Source: Halichondria panicea (Eukaryota; Porifera; Demospongiae; Suberitida; Halichondriidae). From it: a stretch of DNA of 64,000 nt. The notes under the pieces were generated by a model. That model saw nothing but the letters and a program-made list of their open reading frames with translations. It did no database searches and had not been told where the DNA came from. This document shows positions 1 to 10,573 of this stretch, one piece after another. The position numbers were made by a program, and so were the translations under genes. The stretch spans positions 1-64,000 of the forward strand of contig NC_087388.1 in the NCBI RefSeq assembly GCF_963675165.1. Reading direction: 5' to 3'. How positions within the stretch are numbered: the first letter of the stretch is position 1; the number at the start of each line of letters is the position of its first letter.

Positions 1-1002
1 CTAACCCTAACCCTAACCCTAACCCTAACCCTAACCCTAACCCTAACCCTAACTAACCCTAACCCTAACCCTAACCCTAACCCTAACCCTAACCCTAACC
101 CTAACCCTAACCCTAACCCTAACCCTAACCCTAACCCTAACCCTAACCCTAACCCTAACCCTAACCCTAACCCTAACCCTAACCCTAACCCTAACCCTAA
201 CCCTAACCCTAACCCTAACCCTAACCCTAACCCTAACCCTAACCCTAACCCTAACCCTAACCCTAACCCTAACCCTAACCCTAACCCTAACCCTAACCCT
301 AACCCTAACCCTAACCCTAACCCTAACCCTAACCCTAACCCTAACCCTAACCCTAACCCTAACCCTAACCCTAACCCTAACCCTAACCCTAACCCTAACC
401 CTAACCCTAACCCTAACCCTAACCCTAACCCTAACCCTAACCCTAACCCTAACCCTAACCCTAACCCTAACCCTAACCCTAACCCTAACCCTAACCCTAA
501 CCCTAACCCTAACCCTAACCCTAACCCTAACCCTAACCCTAACCCTAACCCTAACCCTAACCCTAACCCTAACCCTAACCCTAACCCTAACCCTAACCCT
601 AACCCTAACCCTAACCCTAACCCTAACCCTAACCCTAACCCTAACCCTAACCCTAACCCTAACCCTAACCCTAACCCTAACCCTAACCCTAACCCTAACC
701 CTAACCCTAACCCTAACCCTAACCCTAACCCTAACCCTAACCCTAACCCTAACCCTAACCCTAACCCTAACCCTAACCCTAACCCTAACCCTAACCCTAA
801 CCCTAACCCTAACCCTAACCCTAACCCTAACCCTAACCCTAACCCTAACCCTAACCCTAACCCTAACCCTAACCCTAACCCTAACCCTAACCCTAACCCT
901 AACCCTAACCCTAACCCTAACCCTAACCCTAACCCTAACCCTAACCCTAACCCTAACCCTAACCCTAACCCTAACCTAACCCTAACCCTAACCCCTAACC
1001 CT
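1..1002. repeat. Telomere, CCCTAA array
   Basis: About 165 head-to-tail copies of CCCTAA run from the first base. One early unit is shortened (near base 51), and the last three or four units before base 1002 are irregular, with a lost or extra C. The C-rich strand reads 5' to 3' from the left edge, so the G-rich TTAGGG strand runs outward, as expected at a left chromosome end. The repeat is the common animal telomere type. The abrupt change to another satellite at 1003 marks the telomere-subtelomere border. Confidence 0.98.
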
Positions 1003-2486
1003 TAGAGTACTTAACCACAACTCTAGCTGTTGTTAGAGTACTTAACCACAACTCTAGCTGTTGTTAGAGTACTTAACCACAACTCTAGCTGTTGTTAGAG
1101 TACTTAACCACAACTCTAGCTGTTGTTAGAGTACTTAACCACAACTCTAGCTGTTGTTAGAGTACTTAACCACAACTCTAGCTGTTGTTAGAGTACTTAA
1201 CCACAACTCTAGCTGTTGTTAGAGTACTTAACCACAACTCTAGCTGTTGTTAGAGTACTTAACCACAACTCTAGCTGTTGTTAGAGTACTTAACCACAAC
1301 TCTAGCTGTTGTTAGAGTACTTAACCACAACTCTAGCTGTTGTTAGAGTACTTAACCACAACTCTAGCTGTTGTTAGAGTACTTAACCACAACTCTAGCT
1401 GTTGTTAGAGTACTTAACCACAACTCTAGCTGTTGTTAGAGTACTTAACCACAACTCTAGCTGTTGTTAGAGTACTTAACCACAACTCTAGCTGTTGTTA
1501 GAGTACTTAACCACAACTCTAGCTGTTGTTAGAGTACTTAACCACAACTCTAGCTGTTGTTAGAGTACTTAACCACAACTCTAGCTGTTGTTAGAGTACT
1601 TAACCACAACTCTAGCTGTTGTTAGAGTACTTAACCACAACTCTAGCTGTTGTTAGAGTACTTAACCACAACTCTAGCTGTTGTTAGAGTACTTAACCAC
1701 AACTCTAGCTGTTGTTAGAGTACTTAACCACAACTCTAGCTGTTGTTAGAGTACTTAACCACAACTCTAGCTGTTGTTAGAGTACTTAACCACAACTCTA
1801 GCTGTTGTTAGAGTACTTAACCACAACTCTAGCTGTTGTTAGAGTACTTAACCACAACTCTAGCTGTTGTTAGAGTACTTAACCACAACTCTAGCTGTTG
1901 TTAGAGTACTTAACCACAACTCTAGCTGTTGTTAGAGTACTTAACCACAACTCTAGCTGTTGTTAGAGTACTTAACCACAACTCTAGCTGTTGTTAGAGT
2001 ACTTAACCACAACTCTAGCTGTTGTTAGAGTACTTAACCACAACTCTAGCTGTTGTTAGAGTACTTAACCACAACTCTAGCTGTTGTTAGAGTACTTAAC
2101 CACAACTCTAGCTGTTGTTAGAGTACTTAACCACAACTCTAGCTGTTGTTAGAGTACTTAACCACAACTCTAGCTGTTGTTAGAGTACTTAACCACAACT
2201 CTAGCTGTTGTTAGAGTACTTAACCACAACTCTAGCTGTTGTTAGAGTACTTAACCACAACTCTAGCTGTTGTTAGAGTACTTAACCACAACTCTAGCTG
2301 TTGTTAGAGTACTTAACCACAACTCTAGCTGTTGTTAGAGTACTTAACCACAACTCTAGCTGTTGTTAGAGTACTTAACCACAACTCTAGCTGTTGTTAG
2401 AGTACTTAACCACAACTCTAGCTGTTGTTAGAGTACTTAACCACAACTCTAGCTGTTGTTAGAGTACTTAACCACAACTCTAGCTC
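1003..2486. repeat. 31-bp subtelomeric satellite
   Basis: About 48 nearly identical copies of a 31-bp unit abut the telomere. The unit contains GAGTACTTAACCACAAC followed by TCTAGCTGTTGTTA. Its ACTCTA and TAGAGT blocks can pair across an 8-base loop, and AGTACT is palindromic, so every unit can form a small hairpin on either strand. Copies look identical by eye, which implies recent homogenisation. The array ends at about 2486, where a degenerate half unit (CAAGTACTTTACC) leads into unique sequence. No ORF of interest. Confidence 0.97.
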
Positions 2487-3389
2487 AAGTACTTTACCGC
2501 ACACTCTAGCCAACTTTCCCACCCTCAGCCACGCCCACCCTCCTCCCTTTTTGCTCACTCTCTTTTATAGCAGATGATGGCAATATTTCAGTACTTATGG
2601 TTTCTAAATTCCATAGCATATCTACTTTGGCTTCCTTTGGCTTCCTCTACTGCACTGAGGTACTACTTTTACTTTACTTAAAAAACAAATTTTTAATAAG
2701 CTAAACTACCTTCTGCACTTGTTTTCATAATAGCAAAACAACTTTGACTGACTTCACTTTTTTTTTCAGCAAACCACTATTAACAAAACAACTTTTTTTT
2801 CACTTAAACCAGCAAATAGTGCACTAATAAAGCTAACCTACTTTTGTCTTTTCATCATCAAGCACTACTTAAGCTTATAAGCAAAACCACTTTTTTCTTT
2901 TCTCTTCATGTTTTACTGCACTTTTTTCTTCACTAAAACAAACAATGCACTAAGCAAAACCACTAATTTGTGACAGGCTCTGGGAAAACCAGACTATTGG
3001 AGCAGAATTTAGTATTGAGCTACAGCTATATTTATGCCTACAGTATAAAATCTCAAATAAAATGTTATTGATGTATAAGTATCTACAGTCCTTCTACTAC
3101 CTCTCTGTAAAATATGATGCTCTAAATCGAACTCTTTCCATCGAAACGCTTCGTCCAAACTTTCGCTATTACCTTATTTTTCCCAATTAAGCAATCTTTG
3201 AGAGCCGTTTTCTCGATACTACATTTTACGGCTTCGAGTTTCCAACACGCATAACTCGGGTATGAAACTAGGTATGTGAACACTAAGCATATCATTGTGT
3301 AGGCAATGCTCTGCTCTATCACTTGGTACATTAATCACCAACATTTTAGTCTGCTCCAATAGTCTGGTTTTCCCAGAGCCTGTCACATT
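2487..3389. other. AT-rich subtelomeric spacer with a 38-bp inverted repeat
   Basis: No gene is supported here. The sequence is AT-rich with many runs of T. Bases 2969-3006 and 3350-3387 are perfect reverse complements (38 bp), about 340 bp apart. Read in the right direction each arm encodes VTGSGKTRLLEQ, which looks like a Walker A loop (GSGKT) of a P-loop ATPase. The right arm lies in a minus-strand ORF that runs from 3539 to 3219. It is probably the remnant of a duplicated gene or mobile-element fragment. Confidence 0.55.
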
Positions 3390-4645
3390 TATTGTAAGGC
3401 TCCCTGTCAGAAGCTGGCTAAACCAGCAAATGAAATATTGCACACTATTTGCTCTCCCTTTTTGCCTAATGTTTTTTAGATTAGGGCGTGCAAGGCTCCC
3501 CGTCAGAAGCTGGCTAAACCAGCAAATGAAATATTGCACACTATTTAAATACGGGCTCTCCCTTTTTGCCTAATTTTTTTAGATTAGGGCGTGCAAGGCT
3601 CCCCGTCAGAAGCTGGCTAAACCAGCAAATGAAATATTGCACACTATTTAAATACGGGCTCTCCCTTTTTGCCTAATTTTTTTAGATTAGGGCGTGCAAG
3701 GCTCCCCGTCAGAAGCTGGCTAAACCAGCAAATGAAATATTGCACACTATTTAAATACGGGCTCTCCCTTTTTGCCTAATTTTTTTTAGATTAGGGCGTG
3801 CAAGGCTCCCCGTCAGAAGCTGGCTAAACCAGGAAATGAAATATTGCACACTATTTAAATACGGGCTCTCCCTTTTTGCCTAATTTTTTTAGATTAGGGC
3901 GTGCAAGGCTCCCCGTCAGAAGCTGGCTAAACCAGCAAATGAAATATTGCACACTATTTGCTCTCCCTTTTTGCCTAATTTTTTTTAGATTAGGGCGTGC
4001 AAGGCTCCCCGTCAGAAGCTGGCTAAACCAGCAAATGAAATATTGCACACTATTTAAATACGGGCTCTTCCTTTTTGCCTAATTTTTTTAGATTAGGGCG
4101 TGCAAGGCTCCCCGTCAGAAGCTGGCTAAACCAGCAAATGAAATATTGCACACTATTTAAATACGGGCTCTTCCTTTTTGCCTAATTTTTTTAGATTAGG
4201 GCGTGCAAGGCTCCCCGTCAGAAGCTGGCTAAACCAGCAAATGAAATATTGCACACTATTTGCTCTCCCTTTTTGCCTAATTTTTTTTAGATTAGGGCGT
4301 GCAAGGCTCCCCGTCAGAAGCTGGCTAAACCAGCAAATGAAATATTGCACACTATTTGCTCTCCCTTTTTGCCTAATTTTTTTTAGATTAGGGCGTGCAA
4401 GGCTCCCCGTCAGAAGCTGGCTAAACCAGCAAATGAAATATTGCACACTATTTGCTCTCCCTTTTTGCCTAATTTTTTTTAGATTAGGGCGTGCAAGGCT
4501 CCCCGTCAGAAGCTGGCTAAACCAGCAAATGAAATATTGCACACTATTTGCTCTCCCTTTTTGCCTAATTTTTTTTAGATTAGGGCGTGCAAGGCTCCCC
4601 GTCAGAAGCTGGCAAAACCAGCAAATAAATTATTGCACACTATAA
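3390..4645. repeat. 96/103-bp satellite array
   Basis: About a dozen head-to-tail units start with TTAGGGCGTGCAAGGCTCCC (positions 3481, 3584, 3687, 3791, 3894, 3990, 4093, 4196, 4292, 4388, 4484, 4580). Two length classes alternate in blocks: 103-104 bp, with a TTTAAATACGGG insert, and 96 bp without it. Each unit contains GCTGGCTAAACCAGC, a 5-bp stem hairpin. Because 96 is divisible by three, runs of short units give long ORFs on both strands at once; these are by-products of the period and not genes. Confidence 0.93.
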
Positions 4646-5681
4646 TGATGCTAGTCATCTTAATTGTATGTACAGCATGATATGTTTTACCTCCTTCTTT
4701 TTTAATTGTCTCGAATGAGCAAAAACATAATCACACTATTTACGACTAACGTTTGGCCTGGAGTCTCCTCTTGATACTTGGTGTTTCTTGATACTTGGCG
4801 TCTTTGATGTCTCTTAATATTCTGATGCTCTTGTCTGTAAGAAAAAAAATACTGATTTAACTTAAGAATTTTATTTACCTAAAAAAAGTGTTGAGCTGTT
4901 TTTGAACTTAATACACGCGCCAGGAGAAGAATCGAGGCTAATTACTACCAGTCTCGATTTCAGGCCGCGACAAAAAATAAAAAGCTGCCATAGCAGGCGG
5001 CTTACATACACACAAGCTACAAGCTAAAGAGCTGTAGGAGGCTTGAAGCTGACATTGGGAAGCTGACATTGGTAGGATTGAAGCTGGTAGGCAGCTATAC
5101 CAACACTTAGACACTGACCTGACACAAGCTACTTCGATCAGGCAATTAAGCTAACACAAAGCCAGTGCTAGCTAACACAAAGCTCTACAAACCTTATAGC
5201 TTGGAGCAGTACTGGGTTAGGTAGAGGAGATCTGATGGACATAGAGGCTGCTGGGTTCCTCAGTAGAGTATAGAGAAGGTAGAAGAGAACTTGAGGTAGA
5301 GCAGAGGTAGAAGAGGCTGAATAATGAGCTAGACTGCTGGGTTGCTAGTTAAACTAAAATCGTTCTCACTAAGGTTTCTCCAGCATTACCTTACATGGTA
5401 GTACATCACATTCCATATTACAGAGTCTTGGCAAGGTTTCTCCAGCATTACCTTATTTGGTAGTACATTACATTCCATATTACAAGAGTTTAAAGGTTCA
5501 TAACTGTCAACACATTCAGATGACTAATAAAGATTAATGTGCTAAATTGCTGTATAAATCATTGAAATTGCGGCACAAGTTCATAATGAATTAGCATACA
5601 CTCGCTTTGGTTGTTCCACCCTAATTACTGTACACCCCTAGAGAGTACAGAACAAGGTAAACAGTGAACAGTAAGGTATCA
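4646..5681. other. Subtelomeric spacer, no gene seen
   Basis: No convincing coding region is visible. It contains a small GAGGCTAAT...GGCCGCG element at about 4930-4975 that recurs at 22540-22600 and 41885-41950, and a tandem pair of about 66 bp at 5368-5500 (both parts contain TTTCTCCAGCATTACCTTA and TTCCATATTACA). A run of AGCTAC, GCTAGC and AGCT words between 5020 and 5200 looks like decayed short repeats. Confidence 0.5.
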
Positions 5682-6213
5682 TGTCTCAGAACAACATAGA
5701 AGGACATGTGGCATGCTCGGTACGATCATGTAGCTATTCTGCTGTCCAATCACCAGTAAGTGTCATTGCGCCCTCTGTTCCGATTTATAAATCCCAGGGT
5801 CACAGCTAGTCCCTAAGGCAGGGCCTAGCACAGGCTCTACATCACCCTGAGGCATGATCCCAACTGTACAAAGCTCTAATCAGTACTAACCTAGATACAA
5901 AGATAATGGGCCACCTGCCATGCACACAAGCTCAAAGCTATTTTATAATTAACACACAGTAACTTACCCACTGGAATAGGTAGCACTCAATGGAGGTTTC
6001 CTCCTGTTCAGATGATGGAGTGGTTGGTTGATCCATTGTATGGTGGTACTCCCTCCGTTGCACATGAAGAGAGAGAGAGGGATAGAATAGTCACCCATAC
6101 ACCACACAGCTACAAGCATAAGCACAGCATACACTCGCCTTGGTTGTACCACCCTAATTACTGTACACCCCTAGAGAGTACAGAACAAGGTAAACAGTAA
6201 ACAGTTAGGTATC

Positions 6214-6504
6214 ATGTCTCAGAACAATATAGAACCTGTGCCAGGACATGTGGCATGCTCGGTACGATCGGGTCATGACAACGTAGCTATTCTGCCTCAT
6301 TCCTGTCCAATCACCAGTAAGTGTCATTGCGCCCCCACTGGGCAGTATTGCTCTGTTCCGATTTCTAAATCCCATGCCTTCAGGGCTACCGATACCGCAA
6401 CGCGATGGCAGGATCCCAAAAGCAAGGAATCTAGAAATCGAACAGAGGCTATACTGTCAAGTTTTCCCAAAGGTAAGGATCACTCAAGACGCTTGACTTG
6501 CTGA
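6214..6504 (+). CDS. Repeated 96-codon ORF, unit 1 (function unknown)
   Basis: The ORF starts MSQNN and ends RRLTC-stop. The same ORF occurs at 6929-7219, 8332-8622, 9020-9310 and 9730-10020. The copy at 7645 stops early at 7890 because a Leu codon TTG-like position became TAA. Its interior contains SKCHCAPTGQYCSVPISKS, cysteine-rich but not a fold I know. The reading frame is kept in five of six units, but the units are so similar that this is weak evidence for selection. It may be an exon, since GTAAGT and GTAAGG donor-like words lie inside it, or it may not be translated. Confidence 0.25.
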   Translation: MSQNNIEPVPGHVACSVRSGHDNVAILPHSCPITSKCHCAPTGQYCSVPISKSHAFRATDTATRWQDPKSKESRNRTEAILSSFPKGKDHSRRLTC

Positions 6505-9500
6505 TCATACAACAGGTCAACAGGGTCACAGCTAGTCCCTAAGGCAGGGCCTAGCACAGGCTCTACATCACCCTGAGGCATGATCCCAACTGTACAAAGC
6601 TCTAATCAGTACTAACCTAGATACAAACCTAGATACAAAGATAATGGGCCACCTGCCATGCACACAAGCTCAAAGTTATTTTATAATTAACCTTACCCAC
6701 TGGAATAGTCAATGGAGGTCTCCTCCTGTTCAAGTGGCAGGATGATGGAGTGGTTGGTTGGTCCATTCTATGTGGTACTCCCTCCGTTGCACATGAAGAG
6801 AGAGAGAGAGGGATAGAATAGTCACCCATACACAACACAGCTACAAGCATAAGCACAGCATACACTCGTACCACCCTAATTACTGTACACCAGTACAGAA
6901 CAAGGTAAACAGTAAACAGTTAGGTATCATGTCTCAGAACAATATAAATCCTGTGCCAGGACATGTGGCATGCTCGGTACGATCGGGTCATGACAACGTA
7001 GCTATTCTGTTTCATTCCTGTCCAATCACCAGTAAGTGTCATTGTGCCCCCACTGGGCAGTATTGCTCTGTTCCGATTTCTAAATCCCCTGCCTTCAGGG
7101 CTACCGATACCGCAACGCGATGGCAGGATCCCAAAAGCAAGGAATCTAGAAATCAAACAGAGGCTATACTGTCAAGTTTTCCCAAAGGTAAGGATCGCTC
7201 AAGACGCTCGACTTGCTGATCATACAACAGGTCAACAGGGTCACAGCTAGTCCCTAAGGCAGGGCCTAGCACAGGCTCTACATCACCCTGAGGCATGATC
7301 CCAACTGTACAAAGCTCTAATCAGTACTAACCTAGATACAAAGATAATGGGCCACCCGCCATGCACACAAGCTCAAAGTTATTTTATAATTAACCTTACC
7401 CACTGGAATAGGTAGCACTCAATGGAGGTCTCCTCCTGTTCAAGTGGCAGGATGATGGAGTGGTTGGTTGGTCCATTCTATGGTGGTACTCCCTCCGTTG
7501 CACATGAAGAGAGAGAGAGGGATAGAATAGTCACCCATACACCACACAGCTACAAGCATAAGCACAGCATACACTCGTACCACCCTAATTACTGTACACC
7601 CCTAGAGAGTACAGAACAAGGTAAACAGTAAACAGTTAGGTATCATGTCTCAGAACAATATAAAACCTGTGCCAGGACATGTGGCATGCTCGGTACGATC
7701 GGGTCATGACAACGTAGCTAATCTGCTTCATTCCTGTCCAATCACCAGTAAGTGTCATTGCGCCCCCACTGGGCAGTATTGCTCTGTTCCAATTTCTAAA
7801 TCCCCTGCCTTCAGGGCTACCGATACCGCAACGCGATGGCAGGATCCCAAAAGCAAGGAATCTAGAAATCAAACAGAGGCTATACTGTAAAGTTTTCCCA
7901 AAGGTAAGGATCGCTCAAGACGCTCGACTTGCTGATCATACAACAGGTCAACAGGGTCACAGCTAGTCCCTAAGGCAGGGCCTAGCACAGGCTCTACATC
8001 ACCCTGAGGCATGATCCCAACTGTACAAAGCTCTAATCAGTACTAACATAGATACAAAGATAATGGGCCACCTGCCATTATTTTATAATTAACACACAGT
8101 AACTTACCCACTGGAATAGGTAGGAGGTCTCCTGTTCAAGTGGCAGGATGATGGAGTAGTTGGTTGGTCCTTTCTATGGTGGTACTACCTCCGTTGCACA
8201 TGAAGAGAGAGAGAGGGATAGAATAGTCACCCATACACCACACAGCTACAAGCATAAGCACTCGTACCACCCTAATCACTGTACACCCCTAGAGAGTACA
8301 GAACAAGGTAAACAGTGAACAGTTAGGTATCATGTCTCAGAACAACATAGAACCTGTGCCAGGACATGTGGCATGCTCGGTACGATCGGGTCATGACAAC
8401 GTAGCTATCCTGTATCATTCCTGTCCAATCACCAGTAAGTGTCATTGCACCCCCACTGGGCAGTATTGCTCTGTTCCGATTTCTAAATCCCATGCCTTCA
8501 GGGCTACCGATACTGCAACGCGATGGCAGGATCCCAAAAGCAAGGAATCTAGAAATCGAACAGAGGCTATACTGTCAAGTTTTCCCAAAGGTAAGGATCG
8601 CTCAAGACGCTCGACTTGCTGATCATACAACAGGTCAACAGGATCACAGCTAGTCCCTAAGGCAGGGCCTAGCACAGGCTCTACATCACCCTGAGGCAAG
8701 CTCTAATCAGTACTAACCTAGATACAAAGCCACCTGCCATGCACACAAGCTCAAAGTTATTTTATAATTAACACACAGTAACTTACCCACTGGAATAGGT
8801 AGCACTCAATGGAGGTCTCCTCCTGTTCAAGTGGCAGGAGTGGTTGGTTGGTCCATTCTATGGTGGTACTCCCTCCGTTGCACATGAAGAGAGAGAGAGA
8901 GAGGGATAGAATAGTCACCCATACACCACACAGCTACAAGCATAAGCACAGCATACACCCTAATTACTGTACACCCCTAGAGAGTACAGAACAAGGTAAA
9001 CAGTGAACAGTTAGGTATCATGTCTCAGAACAACATAGAATCTGTGCCAGGACATGTGGCATGCTCGGTACGATCGGGTCATGACAACGTAGCTATTCTG
9101 CATCATTCCTGTCCAATCACCAGTAAGTGTCATTGCGCCCCCACTGGGCAGTATTGCTCTGTTCCGATTTCTAAATCCCATGCCTTCAGGGCTACCGATA
9201 CCGCAACGCGATGGCAGGATCCCAAAAGCAAGGAATCTAGAAATCGAACAGAGGCTATACTGTCAAGTTTTCCCAAAGGTAAGGATCGCTCAAGACGCTC
9301 GACTTGCTGATCATACAACAGGTCAACAGGGTCACAGCTAGTCCCTAAGGCAGGGCCTAGCACAGGCTCTACATCACTCTGAGGCATGATCCCAACTGTA
9401 CAAAGCTCTAATCAGTACTAACCTAGATACAAAGATAATGGGCCACCTGCCATGCACACAAGCTCAAAGTTATTTTATAATTAACACACAGTAACTTACC

Positions 9501-9839
9501 CACTGGAATAGGTAGGAGGTCTCCTCCTGTTCAAGTGGCAGGATGATGGAGTGGTTGGTTGGTCCATTCTATGGTGGTACTCCCTCCGTTGCACATGAAG
9601 AGAGAGAGAGGGATAGAATAGTCACCCATACACCACACAGCATACACTCGCCTTGGTGGTTGTACCACCCTAATTACTGTACACCCCTAGAGAGTACAGA
9701 ACAAGGTAAACAGTAAACAGTTAGGTATCATGTCTCAGAACAACATAGAACCTGTGCCAGGACATGTGGCATGCTCGGTACGATCGGGTCATGACAACGT
9801 AGCTATTCTGCCTCATTCCTGTCCAATCACCATTAAGTA

Positions 9840-10370
9840 TCATTGCGCCCCCACTGGGCAGTATTGCTCTGTTCCGATTTCTAAATCCCATGCCTTCAGG
9901 GCTACCGATACCGCAACGCGATGGCAGAATCCCAAAAACAAGGAATCTAGAAATCGAACAGAGGCTATACTGTCAAGTTTTCCCAAAGGTAAGGATCGCT
10001 CAAGACGCTCGACTTGCTGATCATACAACAGGTCAACAGAGTCACAGCTAGTCCCTAAGGCAGGGCCTAGCACAGGCTCTACATCACCCTGAGGCATGAT
10101 CCCAACTGTACAACGCTCTAATCAGTACTAACCTAGATACAAAGATAATCCATGCACACAAGCTCAAAGCTATTTAATAATAATATTAACACACAGTAAC
10201 TTACCCACTGGAATAGGTAGCACTCTCTCCTCCTGTTCAAGTGGCAGGATGATGGAGTGGTTGGTTGGTCCATTGTATGGTGGTACTCCCTCCGTTGCAG
10301 AAAGAGGGATAGAGTAGCCATCATGCTGCCATACACGTACACAGCTACAAGCATATTTAAAGCGCAGCAC
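9840..10370 (-). CDS. Possible two-exon antisense gene in the last 0.7-kb unit
   Basis: On the minus strand a putative exon ends at about 10208 with CCAGTGG followed by GTAAGTTACT. A second exon begins after TTGTACAG at about 10119 and reads in frame through VGIMPQGDVEP to the stop at 9840. The second-exon ORF (85 codons from its first Met) is also open in the units ending at 8442 and 9130, but has stop codons in the three distal units. GC-box and TTTAAATA words lie upstream near 10355-10395. No ATG is in frame in the first exon, so the start is missing or lies further upstream. Function is unknown. Confidence 0.2.
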
Positions 10371-10420
10371 TCATAGTAAGTGGGCGGGGCTATTCTTTGG
10401 GACAAAGGGCGACTCATTCA

Positions 10421-10573
10421 TGAGACTACTATATCATATGCAGGCATGCATGTGGGACAAAGGACGACTCATTCATGAGACTACTATCATGCAGGCATGC
10501 ATGATTCCGCTATAATTAATGATTAATTAATGGCAAAATTATTTTTATTATATGAATGGCAAAAATGCAGTTA
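10421..10573. other. Spacer with a 52-bp tandem pair
   Basis: Between the two large arrays, GGGACAAAGG followed by CGACTCATTCATGAGACTAC occurs twice, at 10398-10450 and 10453-10505. Each copy is followed by a GCATGC-rich word. The rest is AT-rich. No gene is seen. Confidence 0.6.

Larger units (their letters stand above)
5682..10420. repeat. Tandem array of about 0.7-kb units
   Basis: Six full units and one internally deleted unit lie head to tail. The landmark ATGTCTCAGAACAA falls at 5682 (deleted unit), 6214, 6929, 7645, 8332, 9020 and 9730, giving periods of 715, 716, 687, 688 and 710 bp. The units differ by scattered substitutions, by small deletions, and by the length of a GA microsatellite. 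Each has a plus-strand ORF of 96 codons and an antisense ORF of 85 codons. A consensus donor in minus orientation (GTAAGT, seen as ACTTACC on the plus strand) recurs in most units. I do not recognise the protein on either strand. Confidence 0.92.

Noticed and set aside
3851-4645. Long overlapping ORFs on both strands (up to 155 codons, MQYFICWFSQLL-type repeats)
   Set aside because: They come from a 96-bp satellite whose period is divisible by three; both strands are open at once and the 103-bp units break the frames.
1003-4645. CRISPR-like array
   Set aside because: The repeats are contiguous satellites with no unique spacers, and the genome is eukaryotic.
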